From a virus, in the IMG/VR virus record IMGVR_UViG_3300010296_000008, positions 1 to 60,968 of that record: a DNA stretch of 60,968 nt. The stretch is one strand, 5' to 3'. Position numbers and translations under genes: made by a program. Of the stretch, positions 39,775 to 50,800 are shown piece after piece. The notes beneath the pieces are model-generated. The model worked only from the letters and a program-made list of their open reading frames with translations. It ran no database searches and was not told where the DNA came from. The first letter of the stretch is position 1. Every line of letters begins with the position of its first letter.

Positions 39775-40422
39775 ATGACTGAACAATTACTTCCTATTCG
39801 TCCTCTTGAGCTAATGCTCAATGAGGACTTGACTAAAGTTGAATTTAATGACCATATTGGCATATGGGAAAACTTTATGCCAGAGAGTCAATGTAAAAAA
39901 TTCATTGACTGGTATAATACGTTTGGTGAAGTTGCTTCGGTAAAGAGTAACTTTGATGAGACTCCTGGTGATGGAAGATTTCAATTTCCAAATCGTGCAT
40001 TGGGAAGATCTGACAAGCAAATTTTGGTCAATCATAATAATCACGAATTATCCCAATCTTGCAATCAACATATTCACTCTTGCTTAGATCATTATATCTT
40101 CCAGTATGGTCAGCTTTCTGGGCAGGATATGATGAGTACTTGCATTAAGTTTCAACATACTCCTGCTGGTGGTGGATATCATCAGTGGCATTACGAAGCA
40201 ATGGGATTAGATCATTCTGCTAGAGTACTCGTCTGGGCAGTATATCTCAATGAAGATTTTGAAGGTGGAGAAACAGAATTTTTAGATCAAAAGCGTCGTA
40301 TTAAACCTACTACAGGGACTGTTATAATTTGGCCAGCTGGATATACTCATACCCACAAAGGAAACACAGTTCTTAGTGGGGATAAATATATCTTGACTGG
40401 ATGGTATCTTCTCAATAATTAA
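39775..40422 (+). CDS. 2OG-Fe(II) oxygenase with HxE variant, fifth copy
   Basis: 215 residues. The beta-helix core reads YHQWHYEAMGLDHSARVLVWAVYLN, GGETEFLDQKRRIKPTTGTVIIWPAGYTHTHKG and KYILTGWY, a prolyl-4-hydroxylase-like layout. The metal site is H139-Y-E141 with distal H192 or H194, so the usual Asp of HxD is Glu. HxE sites are known in some functional members, so activity cannot be excluded. It lies directly after the collar array and before the fibre-chaperone-like gene; modification of tail proteins would be an attractive but unproven role. Confidence 0.78.
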   Translation: MTEQLLPIRPLELMLNEDLTKVEFNDHIGIWENFMPESQCKKFIDWYNTFGEVASVKSNFDETPGDGRFQFPNRALGRSDKQILVNHNNHELSQSCNQHIHSCLDHYIFQYGQLSGQDMMSTCIKFQHTPAGGGYHQWHYEAMGLDHSARVLVWAVYLNEDFEGGETEFLDQKRRIKPTTGTVIIWPAGYTHTHKGNTVLSGDKYILTGWYLLNN

Positions 40423-40423
40423 A

Positions 40424-41077
40424 ATGGCTGTCGATTTTAGCAAAGCGGACCTAGTTATTTGTGTTGGTAATAAAACCGTTGGTGGTTTTTTTGCTGAAGC
40501 AAATGGCATTTTGTCCAAGACACTAAGCGAAGAAGAGTGGAATAGCACCGTTATTCCTTTGATCACTGGTGTTTGGCATATTGAAGGTATAGATAATCTG
40601 GACTGGTTCTATTACTGGAAATCGGTACACGATGGCGATGGTTTGCAAACAGAAACTTTTTATCTGACCGAAAAAACAGATCTGACCGAAGATATTCCTA
40701 AGAACTACAATGAGACTCCTAAGAGCGGTGGTCCTAGTGTAGAGGAGGCAAAACTAGTTTATAATGCATTGGTACCTACGCTGAATACTGTTCTTGCAGA
40801 GTGGAGAGAACAGCAAGCAGCGTTAGCAGCAATGGTTGGTGAACAGTCGCAGTGGTTGCCTCGTACCGATATTCCTGTTAATATGTCTACATTGAAGTAT
40901 TCCAGAGACCAAAGACTCATTGCGTGTGACTGGACTCAGCTTCCAGATTCTCCGATTAGTGACGAATTAAAAGCAGCATATGCAACATATCGTCAAGAAC
41001 TAAGAGATCTTCCTTCTCTTCAAACAGATCCTTACGATCCTTCTCAATTCACTGGATGGCCAACTGAACCTAGGTAA
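40424..41077 (+). CDS. Tail fibre assembly chaperone-like protein
   Basis: 217 residues. The C-terminal third (YSRDQRLIACDWTQLPDSPISDELKAAYATYRQELRDLP in part) is the conserved CDWTQLPD...YRQxLRDLP motif of phage tail fibre assembly proteins. The N-terminal part (MAVDFSKADLVICVGNKTVGGFFAEANGILSKTLSEEEW in part) is specific. Such chaperones help fold and trimerise fibres or collars. Its place between fibre genes agrees. The function of the N-terminal 100 residues is unclear. Confidence 0.75.
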   Translation: MAVDFSKADLVICVGNKTVGGFFAEANGILSKTLSEEEWNSTVIPLITGVWHIEGIDNLDWFYYWKSVHDGDGLQTETFYLTEKTDLTEDIPKNYNETPKSGGPSVEEAKLVYNALVPTLNTVLAEWREQQAALAAMVGEQSQWLPRTDIPVNMSTLKYSRDQRLIACDWTQLPDSPISDELKAAYATYRQELRDLPSLQTDPYDPSQFTGWPTEPR

Positions 41078-41079
41078 TT

Positions 41080-41766
41080 ATGTTTTATCGTTATGAATTC
41101 TTGAGCAGCGTAAAGTTAAATCATATCAATAACTTCTACGATTTCTGCGATTGGGTTGATGGATCTAGAACAGGATCTGAAAACAAAAAGTTGAAGAACA
41201 ACTGGGAGATGGATCTGCCCAATACACACAGCGCCTGGAAAATAATCGAGGAAGATTGGCGTACTAATGTGACTATTGGGCATTTCTTGACTCCTATCAA
41301 GAATACTTTACCGTTGTTTGTTAAGTATGAACCTGGATGCCTTTACGATTGGCATTGTGATAATACTTTAATGGGTGAGAATGAGGATGTCCGATCTGAT
41401 GTTAGCACCACAGTTTTCTTGAACAATCCCGATGAGTATGAGGGGGGAGAACTAGAGATAGAAATTGGCACACAAACTTTTGATGTTAAATTGCCAGCTG
41501 GTTGGGCGTTCAGTTATCCCACTGGCACCAGACACAGAGTCAGAGAGATTACATCTGGTGTTAGAAAAGCTGCTATTATATGGTCTCAGTCATTGTTTCG
41601 AAACTCAGTTGATAGAGAAGCATATGGAAGGAATCGTAAACTGTCTGCGGACCTATCAAAATGTGTTCCGAAAGAGCGTATTTCGCCTGCAGGAGATATG
41701 TGGCACATACAACAGGCAATAGATGATCAGCAAATGTACTTGTTGAGAAGTAAAGCAGAACTTTGA
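41080..41766 (+). CDS. PKHD-type 2OG-Fe(II) hydroxylase, sixth copy
   Basis: 228 residues with a complete triad: H92-C-D94 (YDWHCDN) and H152 (GTRHRVRE), followed by R159-region GVRKAAIIWSQS for the co-substrate. Supporting strands are LFVKYEPG, STTVFLNNPDEYEGGELEIE and KLPAGWAFSYPTG. This is the PiuC/YbiX-like hydroxylase subfamily. The substrate is unknown. It is the last gene before the late box at 41770 and the giant tail gene, so it forms a short operon with the HxE oxygenase and the fibre chaperone. Confidence 0.85.
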   Translation: MFYRYEFLSSVKLNHINNFYDFCDWVDGSRTGSENKKLKNNWEMDLPNTHSAWKIIEEDWRTNVTIGHFLTPIKNTLPLFVKYEPGCLYDWHCDNTLMGENEDVRSDVSTTVFLNNPDEYEGGELEIEIGTQTFDVKLPAGWAFSYPTGTRHRVREITSGVRKAAIIWSQSLFRNSVDREAYGRNRKLSADLSKCVPKERISPAGDMWHIQQAIDDQQMYLLRSKAEL

Positions 41767-41769
41767 TCT

Positions 41770-41777
41770 GATAAATA
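41770..41777 (+). promoter_or_regulatory. Late promoter box before the giant tail gene
   Basis: GATAAATA, 42 bases before the ATG at 41812, with nearly the same spacing as the box before the VrlC-like gene (28749-28756). Confidence 0.6.
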
Positions 41778-41811
41778 ACCTTCAGGGAAAGTACTGTATT
41801 CGTTTCGGGTA

Positions 41812-44800
41812 ATGAGCAATAGAATTATTGCAAGAATTTCTAAGGAAAATCAAGCAGGCGCTGTTATCGAGAGAGCAAAGCAACGCTTTACATCTCTGAA
41901 GAAGACTCAAGATCTGTCTAGACTAAAGACAGTGTTTCTTGATTTCGATTCTAAAGATGATAACTTCATCAATATTCTGAAGGGAGATGATTTCCCTGAG
42001 GTTATTGCTGCTATCTGGGATAGAGAAACTTTTATCGGCGGAGTTGAAACTGCTGATGTTTCTCTTGCTCCAGAAGAAGACTTTGTTCTGAGTGCTAATA
42101 GTCAGACTAGAAGAGATGTTGTTTCTCCTCTGACTACTAGCACAGATGAACTTGATAATCTCGCAAGACAAATTAGACCTCAAGAATACGGCAACGTAAT
42201 TCCTTATTCTGTTGGTGCTGGTACTACGTATTCTGTTACCGCTACAGTTGTCAATACCAGTGCTGGTCCAAAGATTTATTTCAATGGCGTCTACGAAGCT
42301 CCTGACCTGACTTTCCTGTTCCCAGGAATGGAGTTGATCATCAACGTTTCTGATAATACCAACTTTGGTTATACAATTGCTTTCTCCGAAACCCCTGATG
42401 GTACACACAACGATGGAACTGAGTACGTTGTAGGTGTCTCTAGAACATCCACTCCTGGTACCATTGGTGCGGAAGTTAGACTGTCGATTAGTCAGACAAC
42501 TCCACAACAGCTTTACATTTATGCAAAAGAAACTTCAAGAGCTGGTATCCGTGGCAGTGGATTTGTTAATGCCTCTGATTCCTCTAAGGTTGCAATGTTT
42601 AGCAAGTGGTACCTTGCTCGTATCACTCAACAGCAAAATGGTCTGAACTACGGTCTGTACTCTTACACTGAGCACGGTGATGGGGTAGACGTTTACATTA
42701 TGGATACGGGCATTCGTGGAGCATCGCGTCCCAGCAGCCCTACTGGTGCCAACTTACACCCCGAATTATTCCACCCAGACTTTGCTGATGATTACAATGA
42801 TGTAGGTAATCAATCAATATACAGAGTTTATGAAGTGCCTGGATTTAATTCTGGGTATACAGTTAACGGTGAAGCAAATTCTAACGAAGATGATAATGGT
42901 CACGGTACCGAGTGTGCTATTCTCATCGGTGGTTTGCAGCACGGGATGGCGCGTAAAGTAAGATTTTATGCTCTGAAAGTTCAAGCTAGCAATGGCAGTG
43001 GATATTTGTCCGACTATGTGAATGGTCTGCTGGCAATTATTAACCACAATGATCCTTCTCATCCCAATTGGAAAGGTAATTCTCGTCCTGCAATTATTAA
43101 TGCTTCGGTTGGCGTCAATGTTCCTTCGGAAGTATATCGTTACGTTCCTCAGAACGAACCTGGATTCGATAGCGGTGCATATGAAGCAGACACCGCAATG
43201 GATGACTATGAGAACTTCTGTGTAGATAACGGTATTGTCTTTGTCCGCTCTGCTGGTAACGGTTTTGGTTATAACATTCAGTACGGTGGTTTCCAGGCTA
43301 AGTTTAACCCTGGTCCTCGTACTGCTGGTCCTCAGGATTACAGATATAATATGGAGGGGATTGGCGACAAGATTTCTGTCGGTGCCACAGCTTTCAACAA
43401 TACATTCTCTGGATTCTCAAATTATGGTACTGGCGTAACAATTAGTGCTCCTGGTGAGTCTATCTATTGCCCTCGTTACTACTGGAATACTAACAGTGCA
43501 TATAGCACAGTTACTAATGTTTACTATGGATACATCAGAGGTACTTCATTCTCTGGTCCTCTAACTGCAGGTGTTATCGCCCAGTACCTAGGCAAAAAAG
43601 GATATCAAAATAGAACGACTTACGAAGGTAAATCTGTTCCCAAACTTGCTAAAGAATGGCTTCGTAGAAATATTGACTGGGATTACGAAAGAGAGCAGTC
43701 AGCTGTTGGCGAAGAATATGGTGGCGGTAGCGTCAATGTGTATCCTACCAATGATATTGATGAAATCACTCTCGATGGTATTAACACATATGTGAGTGTT
43801 GGTGCTGGTACCAATGAAATCTCTATTACCTTAGGTAGTGAGTATTCTAGATTTAATCCTGCACTCGGAGATTATATTCAATTCCGTATTCCCGAAGCAA
43901 TTCCTGCTACTGATATTATTACTGATGTTTGGGTTAGCAGTGATGGATCTCCCACCGCAGCATATTATAAATCTGGTGGTCAACTGAATGTTGTTACAGA
44001 TAATGATCCCTCTCCTGGTCTTGCTGGAGTATTCCCCTCTGGTGGTACTACTGGTTATGTTTCTACTTTGTCTATCCAGAATCAAGGTTCTGGTTATACA
44101 TTAACACCAACAGTTTCCTTCAGTGGTGGTGGCGGTAATGGCGCTGCAGCAACCGCTGGTATTACACTGACTGGTGGTAATATCACCAGCATTAATGTCG
44201 ATCAGTCTGGTTCTGGTTATACCTCAGCACCAACTGTTGTCATTCAAGGTGATGGTCAAGATGCAACTGCAGAAGCTACTATTGCTTTGACTGGTGGTGG
44301 TGTTGAGAGCGTCACAGTTACTAATGGTGGTTCTGGTTACAACCCGTTGAATCTGCCTGCCATCACATTTACTGGTGGCGGTGGTTCTAATGCTACTGCA
44401 GTAGCTACAGTTGTTGATGGTATTATTACTGCTATTACTATTCAGAATCCTGGTTCTGGATATTCTAGTGCTCCTACAGTTGGTATTGCAGTTTCTGCTC
44501 CTCCCAACCAAGGCACCACTATTCATACTCCCGATAGCAGCTTTGTTAGTGGTGGTGGATCCACAACCTCTGCATCTCTTAACCAAACAACTAGATTGTT
44601 GACGGTTGTTGCTGACAACTTACCTCAACCTTCTCTCTACGGTTCATTCCCTAACGCAAATAATGGTAACGCGATTACGGGTCAATCTTACAACCATACT
44701 TTTGTCTACCGTGGTGGTAGAAACATTAGCGATGAGACACCTACCAATACTACAGACGCAGCTTCTGTCGGTATTGCACTGAATGGTGTTCAACTACGCC

Positions 44801-47800
44801 ATTATTCGCACGGTTTGAATGTTGATCTGCCTAATGGAACTGGTTGTCCCGATGGTTATACCTTTAACAAGGTCTTTAATTCCACTGCATTTGGTACCGA
44901 TAATGGTGGTGGAACAGTCGATAACTCTGGTGTTTACCATTATTTCACTGGCAACTTCTTTATTAATAGCTGGAAAGGATCTACGACGACATATACAGTC
45001 ACAGTTGCTAATCCTGGTACTGGTAACAAGTACTATCTGAATGGTGGATTGACACCTAATCTTATTCTTACCGAAGGCAATACGTATTACTTTGATCAGA
45101 GTGATTCTTCGAACACTGGTTTCCCGTTCAGACTTTCTGCAACACAAGATGGTGTTCATACACAGGGCGGTGTAGTTTATACTATTGGTATCAGATACCA
45201 GGGCACTCCTGGCGATGGTCAATCTGGCACTGGTTTGTATATTCAGGTTCAACCTTCCAGTCCTAACCTTTTCTACTATTGTTCTCTTTACCCTGGTTAC
45301 GGTAATGCAGCTTCTGTTACTACAGTTGCTAATAATGCTGCTCTGCCTTCTCATACAACCACTGACGTTATCAATGCAACCCATCACTCTCCGATTATCG
45401 GATATGCGTATGATGGTTATCCGATCTATGGTCCTATCGGATATGATAGTCCTGGATCTCCGACCACGCTTGCAAGAATGCAATCTTCTTATAGTCTGAA
45501 GACACAGCGTGATGGTGAGCAGTATGCTGGTTCTACCTACACTTGGAGTGTTTCAGCTGACGATAATTTAGATTTCGACTTCACTGGTGAATCTACTGGT
45601 TCTGACGTTTCGATCACTGCCAACGTTGGCGACAACCTTGTGTTTAACGTCAATGCTCAGTATACAACTGGTGGCGGTGGCGGTAGCACACCGAATACCT
45701 ATAACTTAGTTGTTACTGCATCTAGTTTCTCTGATTATACAGTCTCTGGTTCTGATAGAACTGGTAATATTAATGGACTGGATCCTGCCTTAACATTCTA
45801 CGAAGGTGATACAATTAATTTCACGGTTTCTGCTACCAATCACCCATTCTATTTGAAGACAGTTCAGGGTGCTGGTACAGGTAATCAAATCTCTGGTGTT
45901 ACCAATCAAGGTACAACTAGCGGAACTGTTTCTTGGACTCCTGGTTCTGGTACTGCTGGAACTTATTACTATCAGTGCGGTAACCACCAGGATATGTGGG
46001 GCACAATCACGATTCAATCTGCTGGTGGTGGTGGCGGAGAAACTATTACCCATCCTTTCTGGATTCAGACAGTTCCTGCTCCTTACAACCCCACTCAGGT
46101 TGTTGGTAGTGTGACAAACAACGGTACTTTCAATGGTACTATTCTTTGGAGTACAACCACTGCGTCTCCTGGAACATATTACTATGTTTGCGAAAACCAC
46201 CAGGATATGACAGGTACGATTACCTTAACAGAGCCTGTGGGTTATGCACCTTCTACAACTGCATATCCTCTTGGTTCTTTTGTTGAGGACTATGAGTATA
46301 ATGGAAGTGGTCACCTTGACCGTCGTAATGGTAGATTCTGCATTACTCCTGACTTCCCAGGTGGTACATATGCATACTTTATGACATTTGATGCATCTGC
46401 CAACCCTGCATTCCCCTATATTCTGGGTGATCGATACTATGGTGAGGCGATTGTTGAAGGAGTAAGTGCTCCTCAAAACCCACTATTTGAGCAACCCGCT
46501 TCTGCTAGTTGTTCGATTGGTACACAAATCGGTGTTGTGGATAGCATCACTGTGACTGATCCTGGTGTGGGTTATACATATGCAAATATCTCATTCACTG
46601 GTGGCGGTGGTGTCGGTGCTGCAGCATCTGCTAATATCTCCGTTCTCGATGGTTATGTTTCTAGTGTGACAATAGTTGAGCAAGGTACAGATTACGTTAC
46701 TGCTCCTGCTGTTACTATTTCACCTCCGAACGTTAGTGGTGGTGTTCAGGCAACTGCTGTTGCGTCTATTGCAATTACTGCAGGTAACCCGAACAGTATT
46801 GCGAAGCAAAGCTTCAACCAAGACTTTAACTGGAGAGGTGGTACTAACTACCGCACAACTAATCCTGTTAACAAACCTCTGCGTAGTGTGGATCCTTTTG
46901 GTCTGACTACAACAGGTGCATTTATTTACCACTATTCTTTTGAGGGTGGTCCTGTTCCTGGTTGGACTTATAACACGGTGACCAATGGTAACCTTGTGGG
47001 TGAAGATGCTTATGGTGGTTATCCCAATAGCAACAACGTTTATGGATATAACTCCAGTAAACTGTTGAATGCATATGGTTCTACTGCAATTGCAGATTCT
47101 AACTATCTGTCTAGTTCTTATTACGATCTTGGTTTCCGTACAGTTAATTACACGGTTACAGTTGCCGCTAAGTCTGTACTCAATCCTTACTATCAGGTTG
47201 GTGGCAATGAAGCTTATGTGATTCAAGGTGACGACTTTACAGTTGGTGTTGAGTCTCCTGAGCTTGCATTTACTAGAGGTAATACTTACATCTTCAATCA
47301 GACTGATTCTAGTAATGACGGTCATCCGATGTACTTCTCTTCTACAGACGATGGCATTTGGAATGGTGGTGTTCGTTATGGTGTTGGCATCACCTATCGA
47401 TTAGATGGTGCTGCAGTTGATGCTGTTACATATACAAATAACTTCAATTCTGCAACTACTCGTACTATTGCCATTGTCGTTGCTCAGACTGCACCAAATC
47501 AGTTGTATTATGTCTGTGTGAACCATCAGAGAATGGGTAATGGTATTGATGTCAACAGCAACGTTCAAGGCGATTATAAGCGCCACCCAGACGGTCACTC
47601 TAAGATCCTTGGTATGTCATTTGATGGATATCCCATCTATGGTCCTTATGGTTATTCTGATCGTGACGATGAGAATAGCACGGTCATTCGTATGAAGCCT
47701 GCATACCTGCCTAAACTGGAGAATAGAATTCCAGATATGTTTGCTTCACGTCCTGATGAAGGCACATATCCGATTGGATCTTTTGTCGAAGACTTTGAAT

Positions 47801-50800
47801 TCCAAGGTGGCGTTGATGAAGATAACATAACAGACGTTACATTCATTGTTCAGGCAGCTGCTGCTACAACATCTGGTAGTGGTGGTCGTTACTATATCTC
47901 TGGTGGTACATTAACTGGTTCTGCCGAAAAACCTGCGTTCAACTTCAAGAAAGGTAGAAAATATATCTTTAATCTTTCTGATGGTTCTAATGAAACGCAC
48001 GCTATGTTATTCTCCACCAGTGGAGATGCACAAGCACAAGGTTGGCACGTTGCTGGTTCTACAGTTGGTGATGCAAATGCTGTCTACAGCAATGGCGTTG
48101 TCTACAAACTGGAGAATGTAGAGGTCACTTATCAAGAATATGTTGATGGGTTTGATGCTGCAACTCTAAGATCCATTGAGTACACACCCACATCTAATGC
48201 TCCTCACGTTCTGTACTACTTCTGTTACAACCACCCTAATATGGGTGAGCGTATCATTATTGGTGATGTTGATAGCAGAAATGGACGTTATTGTGTGACG
48301 CCTGATTATCCGAATGGTACCTACGCTTATTTCATCACTGAAGATATCAATGGTAACCCTGCATATCCTTATGTGCTAGGTAATCAGTTCTATTCTCAAC
48401 CTGTATTCCCTGGCGATTTGGTCGCAAACAATACTGCATATGTGTATGAAATTGGTGGTATTCAGTTTAATATTCTGCAGAGATACTGGCATCAAATTAC
48501 TTCTGTTGATACTCAGAACGGCAGAATTCAGATCGAACCAGATGGTGCGGCATTTACTGGTATATTCTCCGAGCAAGGTGGTAACCTTTTGAAGGTTGCT
48601 AATCTCACTGGTACACACCAACGTGCTGATGGTATTCAGCGTTGGATTAATGAAAATCCTGTTGGTAATAAACTGTACTTCCAGACAGAAGCTCAGGAAG
48701 ATGCTGGTGAGGGTGAGGGTACCGAAATTATCTACCTCCCTGTTGATAAGGGTGTTGATGGTGGATTTGTTAAGGGTCTCTTCTCTCCTTATATCAATCT
48801 CTTGACAACTTGGTATACACCTCCTGGTGCTCTTGGCACTTACAATATTGGTGACACAGTTAATCTGCAACTGGGTGTTTCGTTCCTCAGAACATATGCA
48901 GCAGAAACAATTCTGGATAGAGATTATTCTCTGACTGGCGATTCTATTGCTGGCACTGGTCTGTCTTTTGATACTGAGACTGGTGTCCTGAGTGGTATCC
49001 TGATCAATAATACTACTCTTGACTTGACATTAACTGTCGAAGAGAATATTTCTGGTCAGACTCAAACCTACACCATTCAGCTGACAAACACCACCATCAC
49101 GGTGCAAAATGTTTCTCTGAAGACTCCTGGAACATCCAAGACTATTGACTACAACGCTGTTACTAAGAAGAGTGGTCAACCTCACGATGATGAGATTTGG
49201 AATGAAAACCAGTGGTATGCTCGTCCATTCTCCTATAAGTCTTTTAGCGTTCTTGCTTATCAGACTGGTTATGAGAATTCTCAGTTTGAATATCTGCCTC
49301 AGTGGCAAATTTTCAAGGACAAGGGTCAGGGTACACAATGGTATAACATCAACGAGTACTCTACGGGTCCTGTGGGTCCTGGTCAGTCTTGCCAACTGGA
49401 AGATGGTGACTGGTTCGAGAACAATGTTGAAGCAAGAGACGAATTCTACTCTTACGAGGAGAAATTCGAAGATGTCACTGGTCACGAGATTGGAATCTCT
49501 TATCTTGTGTGTAACAAGTGGTGGAAGTATGACCAAGATTTCTTCCGTTGCAAGCTCCGTTATCGTTTGATCTTTAATTTGGTTGCAACTGGTAATGATT
49601 ACGCTGTTGTTGTGAACCAGTCTGGTTCTACCGTGTTTGAAGTTCCCAAAGGTGCAACATATCGTTTCGATATCAGCGATTCTTCTTGGTTGGGTAAGAA
49701 TTTGGAGCTTAGAGAGAGTGCAACTGGCACTGCATACACTGGAATTAACGTTAGACGTTATGGCACTCCTGGTACTGCTGGTGCTTGGGTGGATCTCATC
49801 ATTAATGAGGGTCATACTGGCAGCGTTTTCTACTTCGGTCAATCTGGTGGTAGCACATTTGCATCTCAGCACTTAGACTTTACAAGTGTCTTCACTGCTC
49901 TTCTTTCTAACACTCTGCAACTAACAGTTCAGAATACTCCTACAGTTCCTGCACAGCCTCTGCTGACACTGCTCAGTGGTGCTACCGCTATCACTTCTAA
50001 CACATATTCTGTGGTGACTGAGTATGGTGGTCTTACACACTTCCCCAATACACTTCCTTATCAATCTAGCAATAGATCTCCTAAGGCGGGTCGTTATCCT
50101 GTGGAACTTCTCTGTACTGACCAGAATATTGAATTCAACTGGTATCGTAAGCTCTATGATTATAATACCTCTAACGGTGTGAAATCTTATAACTGGGATA
50201 CAGTTACCAACACCTACAGCACATATGTGCCTCTGGATTCTCCCCACTTTAGATCTAGAAGAGATTATGGTAATGAACTGACTAATTACCAAACTTCTTG
50301 TACTCTTGATGGTGTTAGCAACTATAGAGAAAACTATATTTCTTTCGATGAAGAGTTCCCTCTTCGTGTGAATTATGGTGGTCCGAAGATTGAGATTCCT
50401 GTTCAATCTCCTTCTTCGCTGTTACCTCCTCTTGCAAATAATGGTAGCGTGATCCGTGTTACCGATCTACCTTGTAAGGGTACACCTAAAGGTAAAAATG
50501 ATCCTTACTCTTATCAGATTACAGTTGGTAATGGCAATACCATTTCCTCTGTGTCTAATGAAATTACCGTTATTCCTAATCCTCCCGAGTTAGGTATGTG
50601 GTGGTATGAGTATGATAATGGTTGGACTGGTACTGTTTCTAACGGTTATCTGCGTCACGATCAAGGTTTCGTTGATACTACCCTGACTTGCGGTGATTAC
50701 TTCGGTAATGTCTACATTCGTTCTTTTGTTATTGACGTGGGTCCTGCACCTCTGAGTGCACTGCCTTATATCGATGTCAATACTATGAAAGTTCAGGATT

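Noticed and set aside
49030-49872. 280-codon minus-strand open frame in the giant tail gene
   Set aside because: Antisense of a continuous 3,228-codon gene; no start signals and no recognisable protein features.
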